IMG/VR virus record: IMGVR_UViG_3300023104_000008
Location: 1 to 41,645 of that record
Direction: 5' to 3' (one strand)
Length of the DNA stretch: 41,645 nucleotides
Source: a virus
The translations under genes and the position numbers were made by a program. Below the pieces are notes generated by a model. That model made no database searches and was not told the DNA's origin. It saw only the letters and a list, made by a program, of their open reading frames with translations. Shown here piece by piece: positions 23,123-32,236 of the stretch (within the stretch, counting starts at the first letter, position 1; each line of letters opens with the position of its first letter).

Positions 23123-23479
23123 ATGATAACAACAATAGATGGAAAAGAACTTAAAAGAGGCGATAGAGCTTGGATAATAGGTAAAGAAATAGGTACATGG
23201 CTTTACAAACCAGGAATACATAGAATTCATATAGACCAAACTGTAAGTGATATTTATTCAACCTATGAATCCGCTAAATTAGAATGCTATAATCTAAATA
23301 TAAGCAGGCTAAAACAACTCCAATCAGAGTTAGACGAATGTAACGAATCATGTGATATAATAACACAAACTTACTTTGGTAAAGAAGAACCGGTAAAAGC
23401 AAAAGAATCATACGCTAAATACAGTTTAAGGAGTATTGAGATACAAAAGGAAATGAAACTAATAATTGAAGGGTTATGA
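23123..23479 (+). CDS. Hypothetical protein (118 aa)
   Basis: The N-terminal half is beta-like (TTIDGKELKRGDRAWIIGKE). The C-terminal half is a predicted coiled coil (LKQLQSELDECNESCD onward) ending in helix. Not recognised. It starts in AAAATTATG context and overlaps the methylase gene by 4 bases, so the two are probably coupled. Confidence 0.6.
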   Translation: MITTIDGKELKRGDRAWIIGKEIGTWLYKPGIHRIHIDQTVSDIYSTYESAKLECYNLNISRLKQLQSELDECNESCDIITQTYFGKEEPVKAKESYAKYSLRSIEIQKEMKLIIEGL

Positions 23480-24159
23480 TTAAGCGTAAAAAATTATTAA
23501 ATTTATATTCTGGATTAGGTGGTAATGTCAACCTTCTTTCAAGTGAACTATACGAAATAACATCAGTTGAGTTAGAGCCAAATATAGCAGAAGTTTATTC
23601 TAAGCTATACCCGGAACATAATTTAATAATCGGGGATGCTCACCAATACCTTATTAACCATTTTAAAGAATATGATATAATTTGGAGCAGTCCACCGTGC
23701 CAAACACATAGCAAAATGGCAAAGGCTACAAGGCATGATTTAAAAAGATATACGGATATGTCGTTATATCAGGAAATATTGCTTTTAATGCATTTCTTTA
23801 AAGGTAAATGGGTAGTTGAAAATGTAAAGCCATACTATGATCCGCTAATAAAACCATCTATAGAGATGGGTAGGCATTTGATATGGTCTAATTTTGATAT
23901 ATCAAACTTTGAAATTAAAACACCTGGTAACTTCATTAACACAGCTACAGTAAAAGGAAGCCAACAATTAAAAGATTGGCTAGGTATACAATATGAAGTA
24001 AATCTATACTATAAAGGTAATCATTGCCCGGCACAAGTCTTAAGGAACTGTGTACACCCTGAAATGGGATTGCATATTATGAATTGCTTAGAAGGAATAA
24101 ATGTTCCTGTCATAAAAAACCAAATAGATATATTCGATGTTATAAATAACGAAGTATGA
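23476..24159 (+). CDS. DNA cytosine-C5 methyltransferase
   Basis: 227 aa. Motif I is LNLYSGLGGN (8-17), a variant of the usual FxGxG opening. Motif IV SSPPCQTHSKM (71-81) holds the catalytic cysteine C75. Motif VI VVENVKP (113-119) gives the ENV triad. The chain is shorter than most stand-alone bacterial C5 methylases, so the target-recognition part must be small. No restriction enzyme is near. It would mark phage DNA, probably to avoid host restriction. Confidence 0.88.
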   Translation: MIKRKKLLNLYSGLGGNVNLLSSELYEITSVELEPNIAEVYSKLYPEHNLIIGDAHQYLINHFKEYDIIWSSPPCQTHSKMAKATRHDLKRYTDMSLYQEILLLMHFFKGKWVVENVKPYYDPLIKPSIEMGRHLIWSNFDISNFEIKTPGNFINTATVKGSQQLKDWLGIQYEVNLYYKGNHCPAQVLRNCVHPEMGLHIMNCLEGINVPVIKNQIDIFDVINNEV

Positions 24160-24374
24160 AAACAAAAGTAACACTTAGACAATCAATAGAAAACCTATCC
24201 AGGTTAAACATTCACGGAAGCTATACAGAGCAAATAAGACAACTTTGGAATGAATACGATGCTTTAATGAATGTTAAAACAAAAACAACAAGGGTAGATG
24301 TAAAAGATACCCCTGAAGAGGTAGAAGCCATTACACATTTCTATTTAGACCCTAATTTTAATACTAAAGACTGA
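24156..24374 (+). CDS. Small hypothetical protein (72 aa)
   Basis: Starts in the stop of the methylase gene (ATGA). Helical N-terminus (LRQSIENLSRLNI, QIRQLWNEYDALM) and an acidic C-terminal half (DTPEEVEAITHFYLDP). Not recognised. Confidence 0.55.
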   Translation: MKTKVTLRQSIENLSRLNIHGSYTEQIRQLWNEYDALMNVKTKTTRVDVKDTPEEVEAITHFYLDPNFNTKD

Positions 24375-24523
24375 TGGCAAAACCAATAAATAAACTTATA
24401 ACAAACAATGTTGGATGCGTTAAATGTGGTGCTAAATACGGTAAATGTGATTGTTGGGTAAAATGCAGTTGCGGATGGTTGTATGAGTCAAAAGGCAAGT
24501 GCAATAATCCTAAACATAAATAA
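24374..24523 (+). CDS. Cysteine-rich zinc-ribbon-like protein (49 aa)
   Basis: ATG at 24374 touches the upstream stop (TGATG); TAA at 24521-24523. Cysteines occur as CVKC, CDC, CSC and a final C with a late His (NNPKHK), which could bind one or two zinc ions. Small zinc ribbons like this often bind nucleic acid or a polymerase. Last gene before the packaging block. Confidence 0.55.
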   Translation: MAKPINKLITNNVGCVKCGAKYGKCDCWVKCSCGWLYESKGKCNNPKHK

Positions 24524-24548
24524 GATTTAATATTTAATTAATTTTATA

Positions 24549-24556
24549 TACCTTTG
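24549..24556 (+). promoter_or_regulatory. Late/structural promoter with TACCTTTG -7 box
   Basis: TACCTTTG matches TAnnTTTG. TTTA at 24526-24529 lies 19 bases upstream as a weak -33. The next ATG (24563) is only 7 bases after the box, so the transcript would have almost no leader. Confidence 0.55.
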
Positions 24557-24562
24557 GTTATT

Positions 24563-24976
24563 ATGGCAAGACCTTCAGAATATAACTTCGAAATGTGTAA
24601 AGAGATTTGTGCCGAGGTGGCAAATGGATTTACTATAAAATCTGTTTTAGGGTCTAAGGATGAATACCCAACATTTCAAACATGGTGCAACTGGAAAAGG
24701 GAACACAATGAGTTGTTTGACCTGTACACACGAAGCATACAAGACAAAGCCGATTCAGTAGAGGAAGAAATGGAGCATATATATGATAAAGTTAAGGCAG
24801 GAGATATGGATGCGCCTACAGGCAGATTACTTATAGATACCCTAAAGTGGAAAGCCGCTAAATACTACCCTAAAATGTTTGGCGATAAAATAGACCACAC
24901 TACAGGAGGCGAAAAGATAAACACTACGCCTGCACCGATTACCGTTACAATAATACCACCACCAACGGATGATTGA
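24563..24976 (+). CDS. terS: Terminase small subunit
   Basis: 137 aa from the ATG at 24563; an in-frame TTG at 24554 overlaps the promoter. The pattern matches DNA-recognition small terminases: MARPSEYNFEMCKEICAEV with a helix-turn-helix (FTIKSVLGSKDEYPTFQTWCNWK), a helical oligomerisation segment (YTRSIQDKADSVEEEM) and the conserved RLLIDTLKWKAAKYYPKMFGDK. It binds the packaging start site and hands DNA to the large subunit, whose gene overlaps by 8 bases. Confidence 0.85.
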   Translation: MARPSEYNFEMCKEICAEVANGFTIKSVLGSKDEYPTFQTWCNWKREHNELFDLYTRSIQDKADSVEEEMEHIYDKVKAGDMDAPTGRLLIDTLKWKAAKYYPKMFGDKIDHTTGGEKINTTPAPITVTIIPPPTDD

Positions 24977-26390
24977 TTTTAAAGCCTCTATAGTTTTTCA
25001 TAACGTATGGGCGGCTATAAATAAAAAGACAATAGGAATAACAGGACAGCCTGAACACTTTTATAATTTAATTATAGAAGAAGGAAGTTCAAGAAGCACA
25101 AAGACTTGGAGTAATTTCCAAGTTTTGTTTTTATACCTATACGAAACACCATTATCAACAGCTACCGTATTAAGAGATACCCAAAAGAGTTGTAGGGACA
25201 TAGTAGAAGAAGATTGGAAGAAATGGATAGCCGATCCTATGTGTCGAAAACAGCAATATGAAAAAGGCGAAATAACAATACAACAATTTGATGCTTTAAC
25301 CGAAAAGGAAAACTTAAAGCAATACTTCATAGAGAATAAGACAAACCACAAGTGGACTTTCAAACATAATAACAACTTCATAAGATTTACAGGCTTAGAT
25401 GATGAAGATGATGCGATGGGTATGACGCAAACACTTTGTTGGATAAATGAGCCGTATAATTTTGGGAAAGAGGTTTATCTACAGTTGAAGCAAAGATCTA
25501 AAGTAATAGTGTTTGACTGGAATCCAAAACAACGACATTGGGTAGAAGAAGAAAAGAAACAGGATTCTACATTTGTAAATCATTCTACCTTTAGGGATAA
25601 CCCCTTTATAAACCCGGAATCTAAAAAACAAATCCTTTCTTATCAATCTGTATCGCATAGTAAGGCAGTAATAGAAAAACACATATCTTATTTTAATGCT
25701 GTTAACTATAACTGTAGTGTTAATGCTCTTGAATTACCCAACAATGTATGTAATGAATTAGCAAGATGCCAGTATAACGAAGCTACCGGAAGTGCATCAG
25801 AATACCATTGGCAGGTATTCGGATTAGGACTTAAATCTGAAAAGCCAAACAGGATATTTAAAGGATGGGGTAAAATAACATTAGAGGAATGGAATAACCT
25901 ACCCTACAACTCTTATTACGGAATGGACTTTGGAACTACAAACCCTAGTTCATTAGTTGAATTGAAATATGCTGATGGCTGTTTCTTTATGAGGAAACTA
26001 ATGTATAAGCCCATGAGCCAAATGCAGCAGGGAAGTGATAGCAATCCAGGAGGAATAACAAAAGAGTTAGAGCTACTTAACATTAAAAAGAACGATATTA
26101 TAATAGCAGATAGTGCAGATAAGAATAACAGGCAGGATATACAGCGCAATGGATATAACATATTACCGGCTAAAAAAGGCCCCGATTCTGTTGTTGCCGG
26201 TATAAACTTAATCAATAAATTCAAAGTCTATTACGTAGAAGATGAAGAACTCGAATATGAATATGAAAACTACGAATGGGAGGTAGTAAACGGGGTTAAC
26301 CTAGACCGCCCTATTAAGAAAGATGATCACATTTTAGATGGCTTCAGGTACATACATACATGGCTATGTAATTATTTATCTATTAAATAA
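24969..26390 (+). CDS. terL: Terminase large subunit
   Basis: 473 aa. The ATPase domain has the deviant Walker A GSSRSTKT (39-46) and Walker B TLCWINE (155-161, catalytic E161). VIVFDWNP (179-186) is the coupling region. The nuclease domain has acidic residues in YGMDFGTTNPSS (D320), IIIADSAD (D381) and DHILDGFRY (D457). The length fits the Terminase_3/PBSX-like family of siphoviruses. It pumps DNA into the prohead and cuts it. The packaging type (headful or cos) cannot be told with certainty from this. Confidence 0.93.
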   Translation: MIDFKASIVFHNVWAAINKKTIGITGQPEHFYNLIIEEGSSRSTKTWSNFQVLFLYLYETPLSTATVLRDTQKSCRDIVEEDWKKWIADPMCRKQQYEKGEITIQQFDALTEKENLKQYFIENKTNHKWTFKHNNNFIRFTGLDDEDDAMGMTQTLCWINEPYNFGKEVYLQLKQRSKVIVFDWNPKQRHWVEEEKKQDSTFVNHSTFRDNPFINPESKKQILSYQSVSHSKAVIEKHISYFNAVNYNCSVNALELPNNVCNELARCQYNEATGSASEYHWQVFGLGLKSEKPNRIFKGWGKITLEEWNNLPYNSYYGMDFGTTNPSSLVELKYADGCFFMRKLMYKPMSQMQQGSDSNPGGITKELELLNIKKNDIIIADSADKNNRQDIQRNGYNILPAKKGPDSVVAGINLINKFKVYYVEDEELEYEYENYEWEVVNGVNLDRPIKKDDHILDGFRYIHTWLCNYLSIK

Positions 26391-26428
26391 AAAATAATTA
26401 ACTATATTTACACCAAACTTTTGAATAA

Positions 26429-27631
26429 ATGAATATAGGAAGTTGGCTTTCAGGATTTTTAAGGGTAGAAAGAAACAAGCTAGGCGGCTTTTCGTATTGG
26501 TTTGGAGATAGTGCCTTCGGTAATGAAAAAGACTTCCTTAAATGGTCTTTATCCAATCCTGTATTAATGACTGTTATTGCATTAAGAGCTAAACTATATA
26601 GCCAAATGGAAATAACAGCCAGAGATTCAAAAGGAGAAATAGTAGAGAATCTACCTGAAGTTAAACTACTATACAAACCAAACTACTTTCAGTCAAAGCA
26701 AGACTTCTTTTTTCAGCAGATGTGGTATCTATCCGCTGTTGGGGATTGCTTCACATATCAGAAAAGACCATTCACAACAGAAGTACCTACATCAATATTC
26801 AACCTTATCCCGGATAAGACCAACTTCGATGATATATTTAAGCTAGATTCATTTATAAGCAGCAATGCTGATATAAAAGCATTCGAGAAAAAAACGGTTG
26901 AATATACTTTACACAAAACACGCCACAACTTACTATTAAGGGATATTATCCCTTTTTACGATCTAGCTAATGGTTTAGTCTGTGATGCATGGATGCGATC
27001 CAACTCAAGGGTTGAAAGCATTAAGGGGGTTCTTCAGAATATAGAGGAAAACATAAAGTCTAAAAGCATAAACCTTAAGATGTCACAGAAGTATTTGGCA
27101 TCTAACAAAGCACCTACGGATGGACAGCCACAAATACAGGATGCAGACAGAAAAGATATAGAGGATAAGCTAAGGGTTAATTCACTTCACATAACAAATG
27201 CTAATGTAGAAGTATCACACTTAGTAAAAGACCTTAAAAACCTTTACTTAGATCCTACGTACAGGCAGGACGCAATAACAGTAATGTTAGCCTTCGATAT
27301 GAACAAAGAAGTGATGAACTATTCGGAAAGCGGTGCGTCTACTTACGATAACTTTTCAAGCGGATTGATAGCCGTAATACAGAATAGCATACAAGCATCA
27401 GCAGACAACACAATGAATTCTTTTACCAATAGTTGGAAACTTGACGAAAAAGGTATTAAATTAGTAGCGAGTTTCAACCATTTACCTATAATGCAGACAC
27501 TTGTAAAGTCAAAGGTTGATACTTTAAGTAGCCTAACACAATCATTAAATGATGCTGTTGTAGGTGGACTGATAACACAAAAAGAAGCACAAGACCAGTA
27601 TAGTAAAACTAAAAAAGACCTGGGATTATGA
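26429..27631 (+). CDS. Portal protein
   Basis: 400 aa. It fits HK97-type portal proteins: an N-terminal segment with WSLSNPVLMTVIALRAKLYSQM, PNYFQSKQDFFFQQMWYLSAVGDCFTY (86-112), a stem region with RSNSRVESIKGVLQN, and a C-terminal helical crown (SGASTYDNFSSGL to KEAQDQYSK). It forms the dodecameric ring that the terminase docks on. A weak -7-like TATATTTA occurs at 26403-26410, so it may also be transcribed separately. Confidence 0.85.
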   Translation: MNIGSWLSGFLRVERNKLGGFSYWFGDSAFGNEKDFLKWSLSNPVLMTVIALRAKLYSQMEITARDSKGEIVENLPEVKLLYKPNYFQSKQDFFFQQMWYLSAVGDCFTYQKRPFTTEVPTSIFNLIPDKTNFDDIFKLDSFISSNADIKAFEKKTVEYTLHKTRHNLLLRDIIPFYDLANGLVCDAWMRSNSRVESIKGVLQNIEENIKSKSINLKMSQKYLASNKAPTDGQPQIQDADRKDIEDKLRVNSLHITNANVEVSHLVKDLKNLYLDPTYRQDAITVMLAFDMNKEVMNYSESGASTYDNFSSGLIAVIQNSIQASADNTMNSFTNSWKLDEKGIKLVASFNHLPIMQTLVKSKVDTLSSLTQSLNDAVVGGLITQKEAQDQYSKTKKDLGL

Positions 27632-27753
27632 AAACAGAGAAAACAATACAAATGCTTAAAGAGGTTCGTAAGAATACTACAGAACCTAAGATGCAAAAAG
27701 ATATAGAAGCAAAGATTAACAAGCTTGAAAGCGGTAAAATGATACAAAAATGA
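27628..27753 (+). CDS. Small helical protein (41 aa)
   Basis: ATG at 27628 overlaps the portal stop (ATGA); the stop at 27751-27753 overlaps the protease start. Very charged and helical (KTIQMLKEVRKNTTEPK). Not recognised. Position between portal and protease suggests a head assembly accessory. Confidence 0.5.
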   Translation: MKTEKTIQMLKEVRKNTTEPKMQKDIEAKINKLESGKMIQK

Positions 27754-28583
27754 TAGTATGTAAAGAGTTGCCTAATAGAGATTTTGCATCAAAAGAAGAT
27801 ATGTTTAAGGCTTTGGTTGAAAACAAATCAGCTATTGTGGCTCTTAAGAAAGCTGCTGTTAAATTCTCCGATGGTTTTAGCTTTGGTTATGTTGAAAGCA
27901 CCGAAAAGGAAGAAGTGGTAAAAGCTAACATGCCGGTTCTTAATCCTGATCTAAGCGAAGTAAAGGTTAAGGTTGTAATGAACACTATCGGCCTACTTGA
28001 CAGTCATGGAGATGTCCATGTCAAAGATATTTGGAAACGCACATTAAGCCACTCTAACAAGAAACTACACCTTCAGGAACATAAGCGTTCATTTGAGGCA
28101 GTAATAAGTAATGATGCAGAAGCCTACGTTAAAACAGTATCATGGAAATCACTTGGTGCGGAATACGAAGGTAGTACGCAGGCTTTGATATTTGAAAGTG
28201 TTGTAAAGGCTTCACGTAACCCCATTATGTTTGAACAATATAAAAATGGATGGGTTAATAATCATTCAGTAGGAATGCAATATGTAGATTTACACATGTG
28301 CATTAATTCTGAAGAAAGATGGGCAGAAGACTATAAAAAAAACTGGGATAAATATATTGACTTTGTAGCTAATAAAGAAGATGCAGAAGCAACAGGTTAC
28401 TTTTGGGCTGTAACAGAGGCTAAATTAGTTGAAGGCTCTGCGGTATTATTCGGTAGCAACTACGTAACCCCAACATTAGACAATAACATGAAGAACGCAC
28501 CTGATGCACCTTCTGAAGATAACGATCCGCTACAAGGCACTCAAGAGGAACAAAAAGAAATAATTAATTTAAATTACTACTAA
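27750..28583 (+). CDS. Prohead protease
   Basis: 277 aa. It has the HK97-type prohead protease layout: the LLDSHGDVHVKDIW segment (about 83-96), the HLQEHKRSFEAVI segment with a candidate catalytic histidine (about 107-120), and NGWVNNHSVGMQ (about 168-179) with a candidate serine at HSVG. The C-terminal 40 residues are acidic, as in fused scaffolds (PSEDNDPLQGTQEEQKE). It cleaves the capsid N-terminal delta region. The catalytic assignment is by pattern only. It abuts the capsid gene (TAATG). Confidence 0.7.
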   Translation: MIVCKELPNRDFASKEDMFKALVENKSAIVALKKAAVKFSDGFSFGYVESTEKEEVVKANMPVLNPDLSEVKVKVVMNTIGLLDSHGDVHVKDIWKRTLSHSNKKLHLQEHKRSFEAVISNDAEAYVKTVSWKSLGAEYEGSTQALIFESVVKASRNPIMFEQYKNGWVNNHSVGMQYVDLHMCINSEERWAEDYKKNWDKYIDFVANKEDAEATGYFWAVTEAKLVEGSAVLFGSNYVTPTLDNNMKNAPDAPSEDNDPLQGTQEEQKEIINLNYY

Positions 28584-29860
28584 TGTTTACATACAAAACA
28601 GAAGAGGAATTGAAAGCAATGACTTCTGCTGAAAGAGAGCAGTATCTTGTGGACAAAAGAGCGCATGAATCAGACGTGCAAAACAAGGCTATTCTAACGG
28701 CTGTTAAAGCCGCTACAGAGCCAATTACTAACGAGCTTAAAGAAGCTAAAGATTCTGCTGAAAAAGCCAACAAAAGGGCTGAAGAGCTTGCAGAGCGATT
28801 GGTTACAGTTGAAACAAAAGGCGGTAATGCTGTTGAAAAAGGTTCTTTCGTTGTTTTCGTTGAGAAAAACATTGAGGAATCAGGACTTACAGCAAAAAAC
28901 TACGCACCGGCTTCAAGGTCTTACACATCACAAACAGAAGTTAAGGCAGCAGCCTTAATGACTACGGCTAGCGTTATACCAAATGTAACAGGCGGCTTTA
29001 GCCCATTATTCGGTAACTATATTGATACTGAAATAGGACACACTCCAAAACCTGAACCTATTTTCATGGATTTAGTAACAGTTAAGTTTCAGCCTGGAAC
29101 TGAAAACATTTACTACAGTGATAGGATTAACGAAGAAGGCGTGCCGTTGTTCATAGCAGAGGGAGCTACTAAGCCGCTTATTGATGCTGAATATAGAACA
29201 TCTTCACTTACTACTAAAGAGCTTGCAGAGCGTTGGAAAATGACTACACGCTTAATGTATCATGCACCGGCTGTTGTTGAGGATTTCAGGGAACATGCAA
29301 ATGAACTTATTGAGAAGGTTCTTGATGATAACATTCTTACAGGTGTAGGTACTGGCAATGAAATGTCTGGAATTGTTTCTTATGCATCAGCATTTGTTGT
29401 ACCTACAGCACTTGCCGGTCAATATGGAGAAGCTAACATTTATGATGTTATCATGGCTGCTGCAACTCAAATAAGGCTTGCTAACTTTAACGGTAAGATT
29501 ACCGCTGTACTTAATACAGCATGGATGGCTCTTATGTGGGCTGTTAAAGACACTGAAGGTCGTTACATTGTTCCGCCATTCAGAAGCCCGGACGGTAGGA
29601 TGATTGGAGAGGTTGAAATCAGGTTTACTAATAAAATAAACGCTGCTAACATCCTTATTGGAGATCTTAAGAAATACAAATTTGTACTTTCAGAAGATGC
29701 TATTTACAACGAAGGTTACGAAAACGACGATTTCTCTAAAAACCTTGTGTCTAAGAAGATTGAAACGTTTGCAAACGGATATGTTAAACAGACTGAAAGA
29801 GGCGCAATCATCTATGATGAAATTGCAAGCATACTAACTGATATTGAAGTAACACCATAA
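28583..29860 (+). CDS. Major capsid protein, HK97 fold
   Basis: 425 aa. Residues 1-90 form a charged coiled coil (KTEEELKAMTSAEREQYLVD onward), the delta/scaffold domain. The mature part starts near residue 110-140 (LMTTASVIPNVTGGFSPLF) and shows HK97-fold features: EGVPLFIAEGATKPLIDAEY (E-loop/spine), the ERWKMTTRLMYHAPAVVEDF helix, RYIVPPFRSPDGRMIGEVEI (P-domain) and RGAIIYDEI at the end. It lies directly after the protease. Confidence 0.92.
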   Translation: MFTYKTEEELKAMTSAEREQYLVDKRAHESDVQNKAILTAVKAATEPITNELKEAKDSAEKANKRAEELAERLVTVETKGGNAVEKGSFVVFVEKNIEESGLTAKNYAPASRSYTSQTEVKAAALMTTASVIPNVTGGFSPLFGNYIDTEIGHTPKPEPIFMDLVTVKFQPGTENIYYSDRINEEGVPLFIAEGATKPLIDAEYRTSSLTTKELAERWKMTTRLMYHAPAVVEDFREHANELIEKVLDDNILTGVGTGNEMSGIVSYASAFVVPTALAGQYGEANIYDVIMAAATQIRLANFNGKITAVLNTAWMALMWAVKDTEGRYIVPPFRSPDGRMIGEVEIRFTNKINAANILIGDLKKYKFVLSEDAIYNEGYENDDFSKNLVSKKIETFANGYVKQTERGAIIYDEIASILTDIEVTP

Positions 29861-29870
29861 TATTATAATC

Positions 29871-30098
29871 ATGGCAAAAGAAACATCACAAGAAAACGAG
29901 GCGGCATTTGATGCTAAACAAATGGTTGAAGAACATGTTGAGAAGGGAACTTTAGGACAATACTTTGACCGTAAAAAGGTAGTTATTGTAAAAGCTACAA
30001 AGCACTACAAGGAAGGAATGGTAATAAACCCTCATAAGCTAAAGGCATTGGCTCTTATTGAGCAGAAGATTGCAAAAGAATATAAAGAAAAAGAGTAA
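29871..30098 (+). CDS. Small head-associated protein (75 aa)
   Basis: Highly charged, with a short beta segment (KKVVIVKATKHYKEGMVI) and a helix ending in KEKE. Not recognised. Such small genes follow the capsid gene in many Bacteroidota phages, possibly decoration or head completion proteins. Starts 10 bases after the capsid stop in CATGG context. Confidence 0.6.
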   Translation: MAKETSQENEAAFDAKQMVEEHVEKGTLGQYFDRKKVVIVKATKHYKEGMVINPHKLKALALIEQKIAKEYKEKE

Positions 30099-30104
30099 AC
30101 CATT

Positions 30105-30737
30105 ATGGCACAAATAGTAACAAACACCTTTTTTATTAACGACCTTCACGTACCAAATAGTCAGAACAATGACGATATTGGGTTACCAAGTGAAGGAAAT
30201 ACAACTATAGATAATCTTAACGATTGCTGTGTAGTTGTAGAAAAGGATTTGTTATTGAATGCCTTAGGTTTAACCTTATACAATTCTTTGCAAACGGCAT
30301 TGATTAATTTGCCTTCTGCTGAACAGAAATGGAAAGATTTGGTAAACGGTGTAGAATATGATGGTAAAATATGGGAAGGACTAAACAACCCTAAAAGCCT
30401 TATAGCCTATGCTGTTTACTATAACTTTCTTAATATGGATTCTGAATACTGGTCTACATTTGGTACAGTTAAAGGAAATGCAGTTAATGCGGAAAATGTA
30501 AGCCCTTTTTACAAGCTTACAAGCGCATGGACAACATTCCTTAAAAAGTATCAAGTAGGAGCATGCTCAAGCCCGGATTATTATTCAGGCGTTGGATGGG
30601 AGTATGTAGACTATTACGGTATGCATAATTCAGTAAATGTTTCCCTTTATGAGTTCTTGAGGGATAAGGCAGATGTTTACAACTGGACACCCGATAAATT
30701 CAGGTATTATAATCATGTAAACACATTCGGATTATGA
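30105..30737 (+). CDS. Head-tail connector protein
   Basis: 210 aa. Its place two genes after capsid and features (helical bundle with LLLNALGLTLYNSLQTAL and GLNNPKSLIAYAVYYNFLNMD) fit an adaptor protein that docks under the portal. The aromatic-rich C-terminus (YVDYYGMHNSVN, WTPDKFRYYNHV) is typical of this phage group. Function inferred from position. Confidence 0.65.
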   Translation: MAQIVTNTFFINDLHVPNSQNNDDIGLPSEGNTTIDNLNDCCVVVEKDLLLNALGLTLYNSLQTALINLPSAEQKWKDLVNGVEYDGKIWEGLNNPKSLIAYAVYYNFLNMDSEYWSTFGTVKGNAVNAENVSPFYKLTSAWTTFLKKYQVGACSSPDYYSGVGWEYVDYYGMHNSVNVSLYEFLRDKADVYNWTPDKFRYYNHVNTFGL

Positions 30738-31273
30738 GTGCTATTGTTATTGAGGATAAGTTAGAGGCTATTTTTGGTTTAATTCCTTCATGGACTTTCA
30801 CTAAGCCTGATAATACCGTTGTAACTGTTAATAAGCCAACGTATGATTACGGAGGTTTTGAAGAATACAACGCTTTATTAAAGGAAAAAAAAGATTCTAT
30901 ATACCCGCTTATATTCCAAAGGCTAACTACAGAAAATCAAGACTATAAAGCAAAAGATGGATCTATTGAGATTGAACTTATATTAGCTAAAAACAATAAA
31001 CGTACTGAATTAAGAAACCCTACAAGGTGGAAAACTTCATACAAAAACATATTGATGCCTTTAGTTGATTATGTGGTTCAAACCTTAAGTAAATCAAGAA
31101 TCATATCATGGGATAATACTTATACACTTGATAAATACCCTAACTACTCGGTAAACAACGATACAAAGGACACTAATCAGGTTATAGATATTATTGATGT
31201 TGTGGTTTTTAAAGCAACTATTAAGATAACGGGCAATGTCTGTGTCGACAAACAAATAATTTACAAAACATAA
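30734..31273 (+). CDS. Putative neck/tail-terminator protein
   Basis: 179 aa, overlapping the connector gene by 4 bases. The SIYPLIFQRLTTENQDYKAKDGSIEIELIL segment and a C-terminal beta sandwich with DVVVFKATIKITG resemble tail completion/terminator proteins, which cap the tail tube between connector and tube genes. Sequence support is weak; assigned by order. Confidence 0.55.
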   Translation: MSAIVIEDKLEAIFGLIPSWTFTKPDNTVVTVNKPTYDYGGFEEYNALLKEKKDSIYPLIFQRLTTENQDYKAKDGSIEIELILAKNNKRTELRNPTRWKTSYKNILMPLVDYVVQTLSKSRIISWDNTYTLDKYPNYSVNNDTKDTNQVIDIIDVVVFKATIKITGNVCVDKQIIYKT

Positions 31274-31279
31274 AATATT

Positions 31280-32221
31280 ATGGGACTAATAAACGCAGTT
31301 AACTGCAATAAAGAAGATTTAGGACTAGGACTAGGCGAATGCCTTTTAAAGTTCGGTACTCCCAACATGCCAATACTTGTAAAAAAAGGTTGGAGAATGC
31401 TTGTAACGGAGTTCGAGGCATTAGATGCTGATGGGTTTAATGATCTTGTACAACAAGGTATATTTATTCCAATTCCAGGCGCAAATGAGTTCGTGCTTAA
31501 TACGCCAGATGTAACAACACAGGACAGAGCAGGCGGAATTGTAACTGTATCAAGAAATGCAAAACCACAATTGCAGTTCAATTATGATATGGGTATAGGA
31601 TTTCATAAAGCTTTGTATTCAAAGAATAGCTTCAATAAGTATGATATGAGCCTAACTGATGATAATGGGTCATTTATGGGTGCTATATCTGCTGATGGGC
31701 TGTATGTTACAGCAGTAACTACAGGTATGGTTAATACCGGCACATATCAGTTTAAAAACGGAGATACCGACGCAAACACGCCTTTTACATTCCAGTTCAC
31801 AAACGAGGAGCAATTCAATAAAAGAATGTTCGTTTATACAACGGATCAATCAGGAATTGATTTTAACGAAACACTTTATCCTATCACATCTGCTGATGTT
31901 AATATTGTCAGCGCAGTTGGTACGCTTGTAAAAGTAGCTGTTAACTTTACTTCAAATGCTTCTGAAGGTGTAGAGGCTTTAGATGCACCTAACTTCAGGG
32001 TTGTAAATGTTACATCAAACACAGTCCTTACAATATCAACAGTTACTAACGGTGTGAATCCAGGAGAATACAATATCACACTATCAGCAGCACCAACATC
32101 AGGAAACTTGCTAAGAGTTGAATTGTATGACGCAACGGCAACACCGCCTGTAGCAGTAGCAAAAGAAGATGTATCAGGAAGGTATTACAAAGGAGTATCA
32201 GCTAATTCAGCAGCAGCGTAA
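31280..32221 (+). CDS. Major tail tube protein with C-terminal Ig-like domain
   Basis: 313 aa. The start GLINAVNCNKEDLGLGLGEC is typical of tube proteins in this phage group. The middle (about 90-190) is beta-rich. The C-terminal 100 residues look like a Big/Ig-like domain (ITSADVNIVSAVGTLVKVAV through LRVELYDATA). Ig-like decoration of tail tube proteins is common. Last gene of the neck-tube group. Confidence 0.7.
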   Translation: MGLINAVNCNKEDLGLGLGECLLKFGTPNMPILVKKGWRMLVTEFEALDADGFNDLVQQGIFIPIPGANEFVLNTPDVTTQDRAGGIVTVSRNAKPQLQFNYDMGIGFHKALYSKNSFNKYDMSLTDDNGSFMGAISADGLYVTAVTTGMVNTGTYQFKNGDTDANTPFTFQFTNEEQFNKRMFVYTTDQSGIDFNETLYPITSADVNIVSAVGTLVKVAVNFTSNASEGVEALDAPNFRVVNVTSNTVLTISTVTNGVNPGEYNITLSAAPTSGNLLRVELYDATATPPVAVAKEDVSGRYYKGVSANSAAA

Positions 32222-32236
32222 TCTAATACTATAACT

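Noticed and set aside
13653-24560. tRNA genes, CRISPR arrays or insertion sequences in the accessory/early region
   Set aside because: No T-loop-like GTTCGAATC words, no regularly spaced repeats and no transposase-like proteins were seen.
25651-25770. An apparent 40-residue insertion in the large terminase
   Set aside because: Related Bacteroidota phage terminases have variable segments of similar length at this place, as far as I recall, so it is not clearly an insertion.
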